From JANRIG01 sp033765235 (lineage in GTDB: Bacteria; Bacteroidota; Bacteroidia; Cytophagales; UBA9547), in assembly GCA_033765235.1 (NCBI GenBank), contig JANRIG010000017.1, positions 8,314 through 72,313 of the forward strand: DNA of 64,000 nt, in the 5' to 3' direction. Both the position numbers and the translations under genes were made by a program. Positions within the stretch are counted from its first letter, which is position 1. Each line of letters opens with the position of its first letter. Of the stretch, positions 1 through 8,251 are shown one piece after another. Below the pieces are notes generated by a model, which ran no database searches, was not told the DNA's origin, and was given only the letters and a program-made list of their open reading frames with translations.

Positions 1-289
1 GCTCAAATATATTGACAAAATCATAGCCAAAGCATCTGGCGCACAGCTTGTAGTACTTTCAGGGCAGTCTGATATATCTGTCTGCATTCAATACCTCAAT
101 GCAGGGGTGTATGCATATCTCAACAAAGAGAATAATGCCTTCAAGAATTTGGTAAAAAATATTAATGAAATCATTAATAAAAAGGTAGTAAAAGAAGCCC
201 CCGTAAAGTTCAACAGTCCATTGGTGTATGTGATAGCTGCATTTGTATTGCTGGTCATCATAGCCTTGGTGCTGGTGATGATGAATTGA
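1..289 (+). CDS. Receiver-domain-like protein with C-terminal membrane helix (5' partial)
   Basis: The reading frame is open from the window edge (frame beginning at base 2) to a TGA at 287-289, so the N-terminal part is missing. The visible 95 residues look like the second half of a response-regulator receiver domain: a hydrophobic strand ending LVVLSGQ, a helix, the GVYAYLNK segment matching the conserved Gly-Ala-x-x-Tyr-Leu-x-Lys region, and a last amphipathic helix. The chain then ends in a strongly hydrophobic stretch of about 20 residues and MMN, which looks like a tail anchor. The phosphoacceptor Asp would lie outside the window. There is no DNA-binding output domain after the receiver. 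Receiver identity is inferred from pattern only. Confidence 0.6.
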   Translation, partial: LKYIDKIIAKASGAQLVVLSGQSDISVCIQYLNAGVYAYLNKENNAFKNLVKNINEIINKKVVKEAPVKFNSPLVYVIAAFVLLVIIALVLVMMN

Positions 290-317
290 TTTTTTTTTTG
301 TTACTAAGTAATAATAT

Positions 318-1958
318 TTACAAACTCACACCCCTTTTCCAAGGTATAAAATCATCTTGACCTAATATCACAGCCTTAGGCACTACCTCGCCGGATGCTA
401 CTTTTATTACATATTCCAATATTTCTTCTCCCATTTGAGGGATGGTTTTTTCACCGCTTATAATACCGCCTGTATTAATGTCTATAATATCGGGCATGCG
501 CTGTGCCAATGCATCGTTGGTACTTATTTTTACAACAGGGCATATTGGGTTGCCGGTAGGTGTGCCGAGCCCTGTGGTGAAGCATATTACATGTGCACCT
601 GCAGCAGTTTTGCCTGTAGTAGCTTCTACATCATTGCCGGGGGTGCACACTAAGTTGAGCCCCGGTTTGGTACTTATTTCTGCATAGTCAAGCACATCTG
701 TGACAGGGGCAAAGCCCCCTTTGCGCGCAGCACCGCAAGATTTTATGGCATCGGTAATGAGTCCGTCTTTGATATTGCCGGGCGATGGATTGGCATGAAA
801 GCCACTGCCTACTGCCTCAGCCTGAGCAGAATATGTTTGCATGAGATTGATAAATTTTGAAGCAATGTTATTATTTGTACAACGGTCTACCAACTCTTGC
901 TCTACTCCATTGAGCTCAGGAAACTCAGCCATCATCACTGTGCCTCCCATAGCCACCAGCAGGTCTGCTGCATAGCCGAGTGCAGGGTTTGCCGAAATGC
1001 CCGAAAATCCATCGCTTCCACCACATTTTACACCCATTTTTAGATGAGAGAGTGGCACAGGGGTGCGTGTAATATTATTGGCAGCTATCAGTGCTTCAAA
1101 GGTTTGCTTTATGGCTTGAGATACTATCTGCTCTTCAGTACCTCCTTTTTGTTGGCTAAATGTGAGTATGGGCTTATCAAATTGTGGTTGAAGTGCAAAT
1201 ATTTCATTTTTGAGGGCATCTGCTTGTAAGTGCTCGCACCCTAAGTTCATGATAGTGACCCCGCACACATTGGGGTGGCAAGCATATGCTGCCAAAAGTT
1301 TGCTCAGCATGGCAGAGTCTTGTCGGGTGCCTCCACACCCGCCTTGATGGGTTAAGAATTTGATGCCGTCTATATTAGGAAATATTTTTTTATGGGTATT
1401 ATTCGAAGGTTGTAAATATATGGTTGATATATTTTCCTGTGCTATGTAACTGTTGACCAAATTTTTAGTGAATACTTTATATTTGTCAGGTTGTGCATAG
1501 CCAAGTTCTTGATATAGTGCTTCTTTTATGATTTCTAAGTTTCTATTTTCACAAAATACAGTTGGTATAAATATCCAATAATTGGCTGTGCCTACTTGAC
1601 CATCTTTGCGCATATATCCCATAAATGTGCGATTTTTATATTTGCTCACATCGGGTGGGGTCCAAGTGTAGGGCTTTTTTTTGTCTATACCATACCCTTC
1701 GGAGGCATGTTTGAGGTTGTGCGTATGTATGAGGTTGCCTACATGTATTTCTGTCAATGCTTTGCCTACTACCACACCATACATTTTGAGCAAATCACCT
1801 GTTTTAAAGTATGCCACAGATATCTTATGTTTGGCAGGTATGTAATCGAGCGTTTTGAATGAAATGTTATCAAATAAAATATCTGCACCTTGAGGTATAT
1901 CTTCCAAGGCTACAATCATGTCATCTGCCGGGTGTATTTTGAGAAGTTTATAAGACAT
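318..1958 (-). CDS. uxaA: Altronate dehydratase (UxaA family, fused N- and C-terminal parts)
   Basis: The 546-residue protein has the full UxaA layout: an N-terminal SAF-type domain (about residues 1-95, with HPADDMIVALEDI) and a long C-terminal D-galactarate dehydratase/altronate hydrolase domain containing THQGGCGG, NLGCEH, GVKCGGSDGFSG and the C-terminal GLGTPTGN/CPVVKIS segments, with Cys residues that in the family ligate iron. It converts D-altronate to 2-keto-3-deoxygluconate in the hexuronate pathway. It stands alone here, but uronate isomerase and a beta-glucuronidase lie at 39-43 kb, so the pathway is split between loci. D-mannonate dehydratase belongs to the parallel branch and is not visible. 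The family also contains galactarate and other sugar-acid dehydratases, so substrate is inferred. Confidence 0.88.
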   Translation of the reverse strand: MSYKLLKIHPADDMIVALEDIPQGADILFDNISFKTLDYIPAKHKISVAYFKTGDLLKMYGVVVGKALTEIHVGNLIHTHNLKHASEGYGIDKKKPYTWTPPDVSKYKNRTFMGYMRKDGQVGTANYWIFIPTVFCENRNLEIIKEALYQELGYAQPDKYKVFTKNLVNSYIAQENISTIYLQPSNNTHKKIFPNIDGIKFLTHQGGCGGTRQDSAMLSKLLAAYACHPNVCGVTIMNLGCEHLQADALKNEIFALQPQFDKPILTFSQQKGGTEEQIVSQAIKQTFEALIAANNITRTPVPLSHLKMGVKCGGSDGFSGISANPALGYAADLLVAMGGTVMMAEFPELNGVEQELVDRCTNNNIASKFINLMQTYSAQAEAVGSGFHANPSPGNIKDGLITDAIKSCGAARKGGFAPVTDVLDYAEISTKPGLNLVCTPGNDVEATTGKTAAGAHVICFTTGLGTPTGNPICPVVKISTNDALAQRMPDIIDINTGGIISGEKTIPQMGEEILEYVIKVASGEVVPKAVILGQDDFIPWKRGVSL

Positions 1959-2296
1959 ATTTTATACTTGTTAACAGCTGCAAAGGTGTTTATTATTAAT
2001 ATTAAAATTAAACATTTTTAAGAAATAAACTGATGAATTACATTTTTACCATAATAAAACCAATTTTTAGCTTTTTGATAGCCGTACTTGATTTTTTGGT
2101 TACTTTTTAATCAAATAAAAAGTGACAAGAAAAAATAAGTTTATAATCATTCGTACATGCTCCGCAGACTGCGTTCCTAAAATGCATTAATGCCTTATAT
2201 TAAAAACCGGAAATAATTCTTTACTTATCATTTATAGCACTAATCTTATTGATAATGACTTTTTTGTAAAACAATCAACAATCAAAGATTTGAAAT
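1959..2296. other. 338-bp intergenic region upstream of uxaA
   Basis: AT-rich spacer between the uxaA start and the parE end. It must carry the uxaA promoter but I see no convincing TTTG/TAnnTTTG pair. It contains a REP-like palindrome at 2087-2136 and a less AT-rich stretch around 2150-2200. No credible ORF or structural RNA was recognised. Confidence 0.6.
2087..2136. repeat. REP-like imperfect palindrome, copy 1
   Basis: The left arm CTTGATTTTTTGGTTACTTT is followed, after a short AT-rich loop, by a right arm around AAAAAGTGACAAGAAAAAAT. The inner pair GTTACTTTTT / AAAAAGTGAC matches at 9 of 10 positions. A related palindrome lies at 45624-45680. Both are intergenic. It may also act as a transcription terminator for parE. 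Confidence 0.6.
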
Positions 2297-4162
2297 TTAC
2301 ACTTCTACAAGTTCGTCTTTTTCTACTCTAAGGTTGTCTATAATAAAATTTTGCCTTTCGGGGGTGTTTTTGCCCATGTAATAGCTCAATATTTTTTGTA
2401 TATGACTTTCTTTTTGCAAAATCACTGGAAATAATCTCATATTTTGGTCTATAAATCCTGCAAATTCATCAGGTGATATTTCGCCCAATCCTTTGAAGCG
2501 TGTGATTTCGGGTTTTGAGCCTAATTTGTTAATGGCCTTTTGTTTTTCATCTTCTGAGTAGCAATAAATAGTCTCTTTTTTGTTTCTTACTCTGAAAAGT
2601 GGTGTTTCTAAGATATATACATGCCCATTGCGTACTAAGTCGGGGAAAAATTGTAAGAAAAAGGTAAGCAATAGCAAGCGTATGTGCATCCCGTCTACAT
2701 CTGCATCTGTGGCTATGATTACTTTATTGTAGCGCAAAGTTTCTATGCCGTCTTCTATGTCAAGTGCATGCTGTAGCAGGTTAAACTCCTCATTTTCATA
2801 CACTATTTTTTTAGTGAGGCCGTAGCTGTTGAGCGGCTTTCCGCGTAGGCTGAATACAGCCTGAGTTTGCACATCGCGGGCTTTGGTAATGGAGCCACTA
2901 GCAGAGTCGCCCTCTGTGATGAATAGGCTGGACTCAAATCTTTTTTCATCTTTTATGTCTTGAAAGTGTAACCTGCAATCTCTCAGATTTTTATTATGAA
3001 GTGCTGCTTTTTTGGCACGCTCATTAGCCAATTTTTTGATACCTGCTATATCTTTGCGTTCGCGCTCGCTTTGTAATATGCGCTTGAGTATGGCGTCGGC
3101 AGTAGCGGGGTTTTTGTGCAGATAGTCGTCTAAGTGTTTCTTTAAAAAATCGTTTACAAAGGTGCGTACTGCCATGCCGTCAGGGGCTATTTTTTCGGAG
3201 CCAAGCTTGGTTTTGGTTTGCGACTCAAATACAGGCTCTTGCACACGCACACTTATGGCACCTACTACAGACATGCGTATATCTGCGGCATCAAACTCTT
3301 TTTTATAAAACTCTCTGAATGTGCGCACCAGTGCCTCTCTGAATGCGGCTAAATGTGTGCCTCCTTGAGTGGTATATTGCCCGTTTACATAGCTGTAATA
3401 TTCCTCTCCGTATTGGTCTGCATGGGTGAGTGCTACTTCTATATCTTTGTCTTTGAGGTGAATGATGGGGTAGCGTATATTTTCTACATCTGTTTTGGAG
3501 GTAAGCAGGTCCAGCAATCCGTTTTCGGAGTGATACTTTTTGCCGTTGAGGGTCAATGTAAGTCCTGCGTTGAGGTAGGCATAGTTCCAAATAAGGTTTT
3601 CCAAAAAATCGGGTATATACCTGTATTGCCTGAATATACTTTCGTCCGGTTCAAAACATATGTATGTGCCGTTTTTGTCTTTATCTCCGGCTTGCGTCTC
3701 GGGGTGGTCTTTTACAATGTTTCCTTTATGAAATTCTGCGCGCTTGGTGCGCCCGTCGCGGTATGATTGTACTATGAATTTGGACGAGAGTGCATTTACT
3801 GCTTTGGTACCTACCCCGTTGAGCCCCACAGATTTTTGGAATGCACCCGAGTCATATTTGCCTCCTGTGTTCATTTTTGCTACACAGTCTATCACTTTGC
3901 CAAGTGGTATGCCTCTGCCATAGTCGCGCACTTCTACTGCATGGTCTGTGATTTTTATGTCTATATTTTTGCCATTACCCATGGTGTGCTCGTCTATGGC
4001 ATTGTCCACAATTTCTTTTACCAATATATATATACCATCATCAGCAGCTGAGCCATCGCCCAGTTTTCCTATATACATACCCGGGCGCAGCCTTATATGT
4101 TCTTGCCACTCCAGCGACTTTATGCTGTCGTCATCATATTTTACATTTTGTATTTCTGCCAT
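2297..4162 (-). CDS. parE: DNA topoisomerase IV subunit B
   Basis: This 621-residue type IIA topoisomerase ATPase subunit relaxes and decatenates DNA together with ParC. Visible landmarks are the GHKL ATPase site (EIVDNAIDEH, RDYGRGIPLG, GLNGVGTKAVNALS), the transducer QTKTKLGS segment, and the TOPRIM domain with ITEGDSASG, LRGKPLNS and the metal-binding IIATDADVDGMHIR, followed by RFKGLGE. The length (about 620) and the absence of a GyrB-type insertion fit ParE rather than GyrB. parC is not adjacent, which is unusual as the two are often neighbours. The ORF starts at an ATG about 120 bp after a membrane-protein gene on the same strand (its stop is at 4167, leaving only 4 bp), so the two may be co-transcribed. 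Confidence 0.93.
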   Translation of the reverse strand: MAEIQNVKYDDDSIKSLEWQEHIRLRPGMYIGKLGDGSAADDGIYILVKEIVDNAIDEHTMGNGKNIDIKITDHAVEVRDYGRGIPLGKVIDCVAKMNTGGKYDSGAFQKSVGLNGVGTKAVNALSSKFIVQSYRDGRTKRAEFHKGNIVKDHPETQAGDKDKNGTYICFEPDESIFRQYRYIPDFLENLIWNYAYLNAGLTLTLNGKKYHSENGLLDLLTSKTDVENIRYPIIHLKDKDIEVALTHADQYGEEYYSYVNGQYTTQGGTHLAAFREALVRTFREFYKKEFDAADIRMSVVGAISVRVQEPVFESQTKTKLGSEKIAPDGMAVRTFVNDFLKKHLDDYLHKNPATADAILKRILQSERERKDIAGIKKLANERAKKAALHNKNLRDCRLHFQDIKDEKRFESSLFITEGDSASGSITKARDVQTQAVFSLRGKPLNSYGLTKKIVYENEEFNLLQHALDIEDGIETLRYNKVIIATDADVDGMHIRLLLLTFFLQFFPDLVRNGHVYILETPLFRVRNKKETIYCYSEDEKQKAINKLGSKPEITRFKGLGEISPDEFAGFIDQNMRLFPVILQKESHIQKILSYYMGKNTPERQNFIIDNLRVEKDELVEV

Positions 4163-4166
4163 AGCA

Positions 4167-4775
4167 TTATGAGTATAATTCTGTTTTGCTTATCATGAGC
4201 CTGATAGGTAGCCATGCCCACCACAGGCATATGATGATGATAAATGTAAGGTACACAGGTGCCATTTGTAGTATGGTGAATGTCTGTGTAACTACCACTA
4301 CAAAAAATGACAGTAATATTAATGCACAAAATACATTGAGTAGGGTAGCGTAGCTGTATGCCATATAGGACAATATTTTATAAAAATATTCAATAGATTC
4401 ATCACTTGCAGACCAAAATACAAAATTGGGTGCCCACCGAGGTATTTTATCTATTTTGTTAAATATGTGTATTAACCATATATTGAGCGCATTGATAAGG
4501 ATGAATATGGAAGCAAAAATATAGAACATATTACTTTTGGAAAATGAACGAAGCAATACTGCATCATCAAATGACACATTTACTACATCCGGCAACTGAT
4601 AATAGGCAAAAAATAAGGATAAAATAAAAAAAATAATAGACATGTAAAATAAAGTGCGCGCTATGACATACATAAGAAACAAATAAATAAATAATGTGTG
4701 TATATTATTCAACATGACGCTAATATTTGGGAAATATTGTTTATTTATCATATAATATAAAATAATATTGCCCAT
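4167..4775 (-). CDS. Multi-pass membrane protein of unknown function
   Basis: I do not recognise this family. The 202-residue chain is very hydrophobic, with about four or five predicted transmembrane segments: one or two near residues 25-60, one near 80-105, and a hydrophobic block near 135-190 that includes IIIICLWWAW. A soluble loop with KIPRWAPNF lies between them. The first Met may not be the start: in-frame ATG codons at residues 9 and 21 would place the N-terminus nearer the first helix. It ends 4 bp before parE on the same strand. No enzymatic motif is visible. Confidence 0.6.
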   Translation of the reverse strand: MGNIILYYMINKQYFPNISVMLNNIHTLFIYLFLMYVIARTLFYMSIIFFILSLFFAYYQLPDVVNVSFDDAVLLRSFSKSNMFYIFASIFILINALNIWLIHIFNKIDKIPRWAPNFVFWSASDESIEYFYKILSYMAYSYATLLNVFCALILLSFFVVVVTQTFTILQMAPVYLTFIIIICLWWAWLPIRLMISKTELYS

Positions 4776-4833
4776 TGATACACGCTATACTTATTTATTT
4801 TTTTAGCATTCACCAACTTATAATGTTCGGTTT

Positions 4834-5496
4834 TTACCAAATCATTGGTTTTTTGCCTTGTGCAGCAAGGTATGCATTGGCTTGGCTAAAATGCCGACAC
4901 CCCAAAAACTTGGCAGCTGAAAACGGGGAAGGATGTGCCGCTTTGAGTATCAGATGTTTACCAATATCTAAAAATGTTGCCTTGCGCTGTGCATAGGCAC
5001 CCCAAAGTATGAATACTATATTGGTTTTATTTATATTCAATGCTTGTACTACTGCATCAGTGAAAGTTTCCCACCCTTGATTTTGGTGTGAGCCGGGTGT
5101 GTTTGCCCTTACTGTAAGTGTAGCATTGAGTAGCAGTACTCCTTGCTGTGCCCATCGGGTGAGGTTGCCCGATTTGGGGATAGGTGTGCCTATGTCAGAC
5201 AATATTTCTTTATAAATATTTACCAATGACGGGGGCAATGGAATGCCGTCATTTACCGAAAAACATAATCCATGCGCTTGCCCTGCACCATGATATGGGT
5301 CTTGACCGAGAATCACAACTTGCACGTTTTCAAAAGGGGTATAGTCAAAGGCTGCAAATATATGCTTGCCCGGCGGGTACACTGTGTGAGTAGCATATTC
5401 ATTTTTTACAAATTGAATGAGTGAGGTGAAATACGGTTTTTGAAATTCGTCATCAAGTACAGCCTTCCAAGATGGGTGTATTTTTATATCTGTCAT
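4834..5496 (-). CDS. ung: Uracil-DNA glycosylase (family 1)
   Basis: The enzyme removes uracil from DNA at the start of base-excision repair. The 220-residue chain shows the catalytic water-activating motif GQDPYHGAGQAHG, the FSVNDGIPLPPSL segment, the LLLNATLTVR strand, the uracil-contacting WGAYAQ region and the C-terminal HPSPFSA loop that inserts into the DNA minor groove. Length and motif spacing are normal. It lies next to a Y-family DNA polymerase on the same strand (42-bp gap), which gives a small DNA-repair neighbourhood. Confidence 0.95.
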   Translation of the reverse strand: MTDIKIHPSWKAVLDDEFQKPYFTSLIQFVKNEYATHTVYPPGKHIFAAFDYTPFENVQVVILGQDPYHGAGQAHGLCFSVNDGIPLPPSLVNIYKEILSDIGTPIPKSGNLTRWAQQGVLLLNATLTVRANTPGSHQNQGWETFTDAVVQALNINKTNIVFILWGAYAQRKATFLDIGKHLILKAAHPSPFSAAKFLGCRHFSQANAYLAAQGKKPMIW

Positions 5497-5538
5497 AGCT
5501 TTGTGGATTTGTGTTATTTATATATCATTATTGATGGT

Positions 5539-6816
5539 TTAAAAATCAAATTTGAGTCTCTCGTCATGTATGTCTTTTACAGATCCAAAGCCTATCACAT
5601 CTTTGAGTATGGGTTCATCGGTGAGCTCTGCAGCTTTTATGATGGCGTCAGTGCCATATTTATCTTTTATCTTATACACAGTTTTGCGCAAAGTATCATT
5701 TTTTACATTGTTTTCAAAGAGATGATATTGAATAGCTTGATCCGGCACAAAGTCTGTGACAAATACCCCCATGGAGGTGAGTCCGTCATTGATCATGGAC
5801 ACGGCTATGTGCATTTTTTCTCTGTATTTTTCCATTTTATATTTTATCATGTTGAGCAGTTGTATGCCATCTTGCAGAGGATTTTGCATATGCATTTTAT
5901 CGTCCCACTGAAAGCCATTTTCATACCTTAAATATATGCCTGCTTGGCGAGCATATACGGCGTTGCGCACCATGCGTTTTTCGAGTGTCATGCAGAGTGA
6001 AAGCATGAGCTCGTGTAGTGAGTGTATGTTTTTGCGTTGCTCTTTAGATATTTGCCTCATGGCTTGCATGCTTTTGTAAGGTTTGTGTGAAATGTCGTTT
6101 TCCACTTCTTGAAAGTTGAGCCTCTTATGCCAGTAATAGCCTACTATGCTGTGGCAAGCAGCCATGATATAGTCTGGTTTTGCATATTTAAGGTCTATAG
6201 GGGTATTTATACCCCCTTTTTTCAGCCTTGCGTCCATGCCGTCGGCTATGCCGGGCAAGTCTGTGAGCTTGAGTGGCATGAGTATTTCGTCAATATTTTT
6301 TTCATCAATATATACAAGTCCGTCGGGCTTTTGTATCTCTGTGCCAAGTTTTGCAAGGAATGCATTAGGTGCTATGCCTATGGAGCATTTGAGCCAGTCA
6401 CCTACTTGGTCATGTATGTCTTTTTTTATGTTTTTGGCTACTTTGGTGAGGTCTTTGTGTACATAGCTGTAGGTGCTGAAGTCTATGAGAGCTTCGTCTA
6501 TGCTGCGGGGTATCACTTCATCGGCATATTTTTTGAGTACATTGATGATTTTAAGATGGTATTCGCGGTATCGGGTAGGATGTGTTTCGAGGGGTACCAA
6601 TTCAGGGCATATTTTTATGGCCTCGTTGAGCCTGAGTCCGAGTTTTATGCCTCTCTTTTTGGCTTCTATTGAAGGTGCTATCACACAGCCATATTTGCCT
6701 GTATATACACATACAGCCACAGGTCTGCCACGCAGCCAATAGTTTACCTGCTGCTCCACGCTGGCAAAAAAGCTATTCATGTCTACAAACATCATCATAG
6801 GGTCAAAGTTACGCAA
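5539..6816 (-). CDS. Y-family DNA polymerase (DinB/UmuC type)
   Basis: This is a translesion DNA polymerase. The palm begins with VDMNSFFASVEQ (first catalytic Asp), followed by GCVIAPSIEAKKRGI and, in the PRSIDEALIDF segment, the second carboxylate pair equivalent to SIDE of Pol IV. A helix-hairpin-helix-like LTDLPGIADGMDARL segment follows at about residues 190-210, then the little-finger region. The 425 residues are somewhat longer than typical DinB, and the variant PRSIDE (usually YSIDE) fits the UmuC/DNA polymerase Y group of Bacteroidota. No umuD is adjacent. It lies upstream of ung on the same strand. Pol IV versus Pol V-like role cannot be settled here. Confidence 0.85.
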   Translation of the reverse strand: MRNFDPMMMFVDMNSFFASVEQQVNYWLRGRPVAVCVYTGKYGCVIAPSIEAKKRGIKLGLRLNEAIKICPELVPLETHPTRYREYHLKIINVLKKYADEVIPRSIDEALIDFSTYSYVHKDLTKVAKNIKKDIHDQVGDWLKCSIGIAPNAFLAKLGTEIQKPDGLVYIDEKNIDEILMPLKLTDLPGIADGMDARLKKGGINTPIDLKYAKPDYIMAACHSIVGYYWHKRLNFQEVENDISHKPYKSMQAMRQISKEQRKNIHSLHELMLSLCMTLEKRMVRNAVYARQAGIYLRYENGFQWDDKMHMQNPLQDGIQLLNMIKYKMEKYREKMHIAVSMINDGLTSMGVFVTDFVPDQAIQYHLFENNVKNDTLRKTVYKIKDKYGTDAIIKAAELTDEPILKDVIGFGSVKDIHDERLKFDF

Positions 6817-6894
6817 AGTTGTGATGTGTATTGAGTAATAACAGATAGATTTGGTAATGCACTACGATGTTTGGAGCTATTATTTTTAGTACTA

Positions 6895-7179
6895 TTATAT
6901 ATTACGCTTGCCGTGAATGATAGATATGATGCGAATATGGTGCTTATAAATATGGTACCTAAAGGTATAGGTACTGTGAATAACTCCCTTTCTTATATGA
7001 TGGCTATCGCTTGTAGATATGGCTTTGGGGAATATATAGGGATTTTGAGCACAGGCTTCAAAAGCATCAAAGAAAGAATTTATTACTTTGTCTGCTCTGT
7101 TTATGCTTTCATTTAATACATAATAGGCATATATATCCTCCATTTGCTTTGCTGCACGCAGAGCTATTTTTATTTTCAT
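6895..7179 (-). CDS. ParE/RelE-superfamily toxin, module 1
   Basis: The small basic protein of 95 residues has the RelE/ParE pattern: an N-terminal strand, helix with AAKQMEDIYAYY, a second helix (RADKVINSF), then strands with R/H residues and the C-terminal IISIIHGKRNI. It is the second gene after the antitoxin-like gene at 7179-7484. Two starts are possible, GTG at 7182 or the adjacent ATG at 7179; I chose the ATG, giving a TGATG stop-start overlap. The C-terminal HGKRN signature is shared with the toxin at 7597-7887, although the rest is divergent. ParE (gyrase poison) and RelE (ribosome-dependent RNase) cannot be separated from sequence alone. Confidence 0.8.
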   Translation of the reverse strand: MKIKIALRAAKQMEDIYAYYVLNESINRADKVINSFFDAFEACAQNPYIFPKAISTSDSHHIRKGVIHSTYTFRYHIYKHHIRIISIIHGKRNI

Positions 7180-7484
7180 CACGAAGCTTTGTTCGCGTTA
7201 AACTTTACTGATAAACGTTGTTTTAGTTCCTCTAAGGTTAAGTCTTTGTCTTCATCTTTATGGTTATCACACAAATTATGATACCATTCTAAATATTGGG
7301 GACTTAGAGGCAACCCCGGCAAGTGTACATCTATTTCTTTATAATTGCCCTCGGCATCATATATATTAGGGTCATACTGTATAGGCTCGGTAGGAGTGGC
7401 TTCTACATCTGTATGGGAACTCAAAAAATCTGCAAAATCTTTTTCGCTTTCGGGAGTAGAAATAACAACAGTGTATGTAGCCAT
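7179..7484 (-). CDS. Antitoxin-like protein, module 1
   Basis: A 101-residue acidic protein encoded immediately upstream of a RelE/ParE-type toxin. The first 47 residues are identical, except for one Ser/Thr change, to the antitoxin-like protein at 7890-8195. The C-terminal half (EIDVHLPGLPLSPQYLEW and LTLEELKQRLSVKF) differs from the paralogue. This fits a shared DNA-binding or dimerisation N-terminus with a partner-specific toxin-binding tail, though that division of labour is inferred. I do not recognise the N-terminal family. A promoter with an internal palindrome lies just upstream (7503-7534). Confidence 0.75.
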   Translation of the reverse strand: MATYTVVISTPESEKDFADFLSSHTDVEATPTEPIQYDPNIYDAEGNYKEIDVHLPGLPLSPQYLEWYHNLCDNHKDEDKDLTLEELKQRLSVKFNANKAS

Positions 7485-7541
7485 TTATAACATATTCTTA
7501 TACAAACATAATAAAAATTATCTTATAAGACAAATGTGGAA
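7343..7541. repeat. Direct repeat, copy 1: promoter plus antitoxin 5' half
   Basis: About 200 bp near-identical to 8054-8251, covering the promoter, start codon and first about 47 codons of the antitoxin gene. Differences are a few substitutions and a 1-bp indel just upstream of the start codon. Similarity stops abruptly inside the coding region. Confidence 0.9.
7503..7534 (-). promoter_or_regulatory. Promoter and putative operator of toxin-antitoxin module 1
   Basis: On the minus strand TTTG (7534-7531), a 20-nt spacer and TATGTTTG (7510-7503) match the Bacteroidota -33/-7 promoter. The spacer begins with the perfect palindrome TCTTATAAGA (7521-7530), a likely autoregulatory operator. A related half-site (TTCTTATAC on the plus strand) lies at about 7496-7504. 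The transcription start would be only about 10-15 nt before the ATG. Confidence 0.65.
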
Positions 7542-7596
7542 TGTATAAAGGCTGTGGTCTGTAATTGTCTTTGGTAATGAATAATTAGATTGAAAA

Positions 7597-7887
7597 TTAT
7601 ACATTTCGCTTGCCGTGATAAATATCAAAAAACTCAATATGAAAATCCGAAATTTCATACACAATTATATAGGTATCAAAATGAATAGCCCTTCTGAAAT
7701 TACCACTTTTGAATGGAAATTCATATATAGGAAAATGCAGAGGGTTTAATACAATATACTCAATTTTAGCGTAAATGGAATTTATTACTTTGTCGCATCT
7801 TGCCTCACCCTCATTTTGGTAAAGATAATATTCAATTTGCCACAAGCTTTCCTCAAATTGTGGGCTAAAGTGAAAAGTAAAGCTCAT
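7597..7887 (-). CDS. ParE/RelE-superfamily toxin, module 2
   Basis: The 96-residue protein follows the second antitoxin gene with a 2-bp gap. It carries the RelE/ParE fold pattern: FSPQFEESLWQIEYYLYQ helix, RCDKVINSIYAKIEYI helix, NPLHFPIYEF, then strands with RRAIHFDTYIIVYEI and the C-terminal FFDIYHGKRNV. Compared with the toxin of module 1 it keeps the overall pattern, DKVINS and the HGKRN end, but most other residues differ, more than expected for a recent copy. A catalytic Arg/His set cannot be assigned with confidence. Confidence 0.8.
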   Translation of the reverse strand: MSFTFHFSPQFEESLWQIEYYLYQNEGEARCDKVINSIYAKIEYIVLNPLHFPIYEFPFKSGNFRRAIHFDTYIIVYEISDFHIEFFDIYHGKRNV

Positions 7888-7889
7888 AC

Positions 7890-8195
7890 TTAACGGTTGA
7901 ATACTTCTTTTCTACGCTTTGCCAAATTTTCCTTTAATTGTTCAAAGGTTATGCCTTTACCTTCAGCCAATGATTTTTGAGCTTGTTCAATTCTCCAAGC
8001 CATATATTCATCAGGCACAGGCAAGCCGGGAGTGGCAAGGCTTATCCATTTAAAATTGCCCTCGGCATCATATATATTAGGGTCATACTGTATAGGCTCG
8101 GTAGGAGTGGCTTCTACATCTGTATGGGTACTCAAAAAATCTGCAAAATCTTTTTCGCTTTCGGGAGTAGAAATAACAACAGTGTATGTAGCCAT
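7890..8195 (-). CDS. Antitoxin-like protein, module 2
   Basis: A 101-residue protein paired with the toxin at 7597-7887. Its N-terminal 47 residues match module 1 with one substitution, while the C-terminal half is unrelated in detail (ATPGLPVPDEYMAWRIEQAQ, then a basic helix ending LAKRRKEVFNR). Both C-termini keep a common skeleton of Pro-Gly-Leu-Pro, an aromatic helix and a final EQLKENL/EELKQRL helix, so they are homologous but strongly diverged. It is expected to neutralise its own toxin and to repress the promoter. Confidence 0.75.
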   Translation of the reverse strand: MATYTVVISTPESEKDFADFLSTHTDVEATPTEPIQYDPNIYDAEGNFKWISLATPGLPVPDEYMAWRIEQAQKSLAEGKGITFEQLKENLAKRRKEVFNR

Positions 8196-8251
8196 TATAA
8201 AATATTCTTATACAAACATAACAAAAATTATCTTATAAGACAAATATGGTA
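8054..8251. repeat. Direct repeat, copy 2: promoter plus antitoxin 5' half
   Basis: Partner of the 7343-7541 repeat, displaced by about 711 bp. Covers the promoter and the first about 47 antitoxin codons. Homologous recombination between the copies would delete one module. Confidence 0.9.
8213..8244 (-). promoter_or_regulatory. Promoter and putative operator of toxin-antitoxin module 2
   Basis: Same architecture as module 1: TTTG (8244-8241), 20-nt spacer starting with the TCTTATAAGA palindrome (8231-8240), and TATGTTTG (8220-8213). The identical operators predict cross-regulation of the two modules. Confidence 0.65.

Noticed and set aside
3353..3766. Long open frame (137 aa) on the plus strand opposite parE
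   Set aside because: It lies wholly antisense to a well-conserved gene, its composition is that of a shadow (Cys/Tyr/Phe/Val-rich), and it has no recognisable start or family.
6109..6672. 187-aa open frame opposite the Y-family polymerase
   Set aside because: Antisense shadow of a conserved gene, with no family features.
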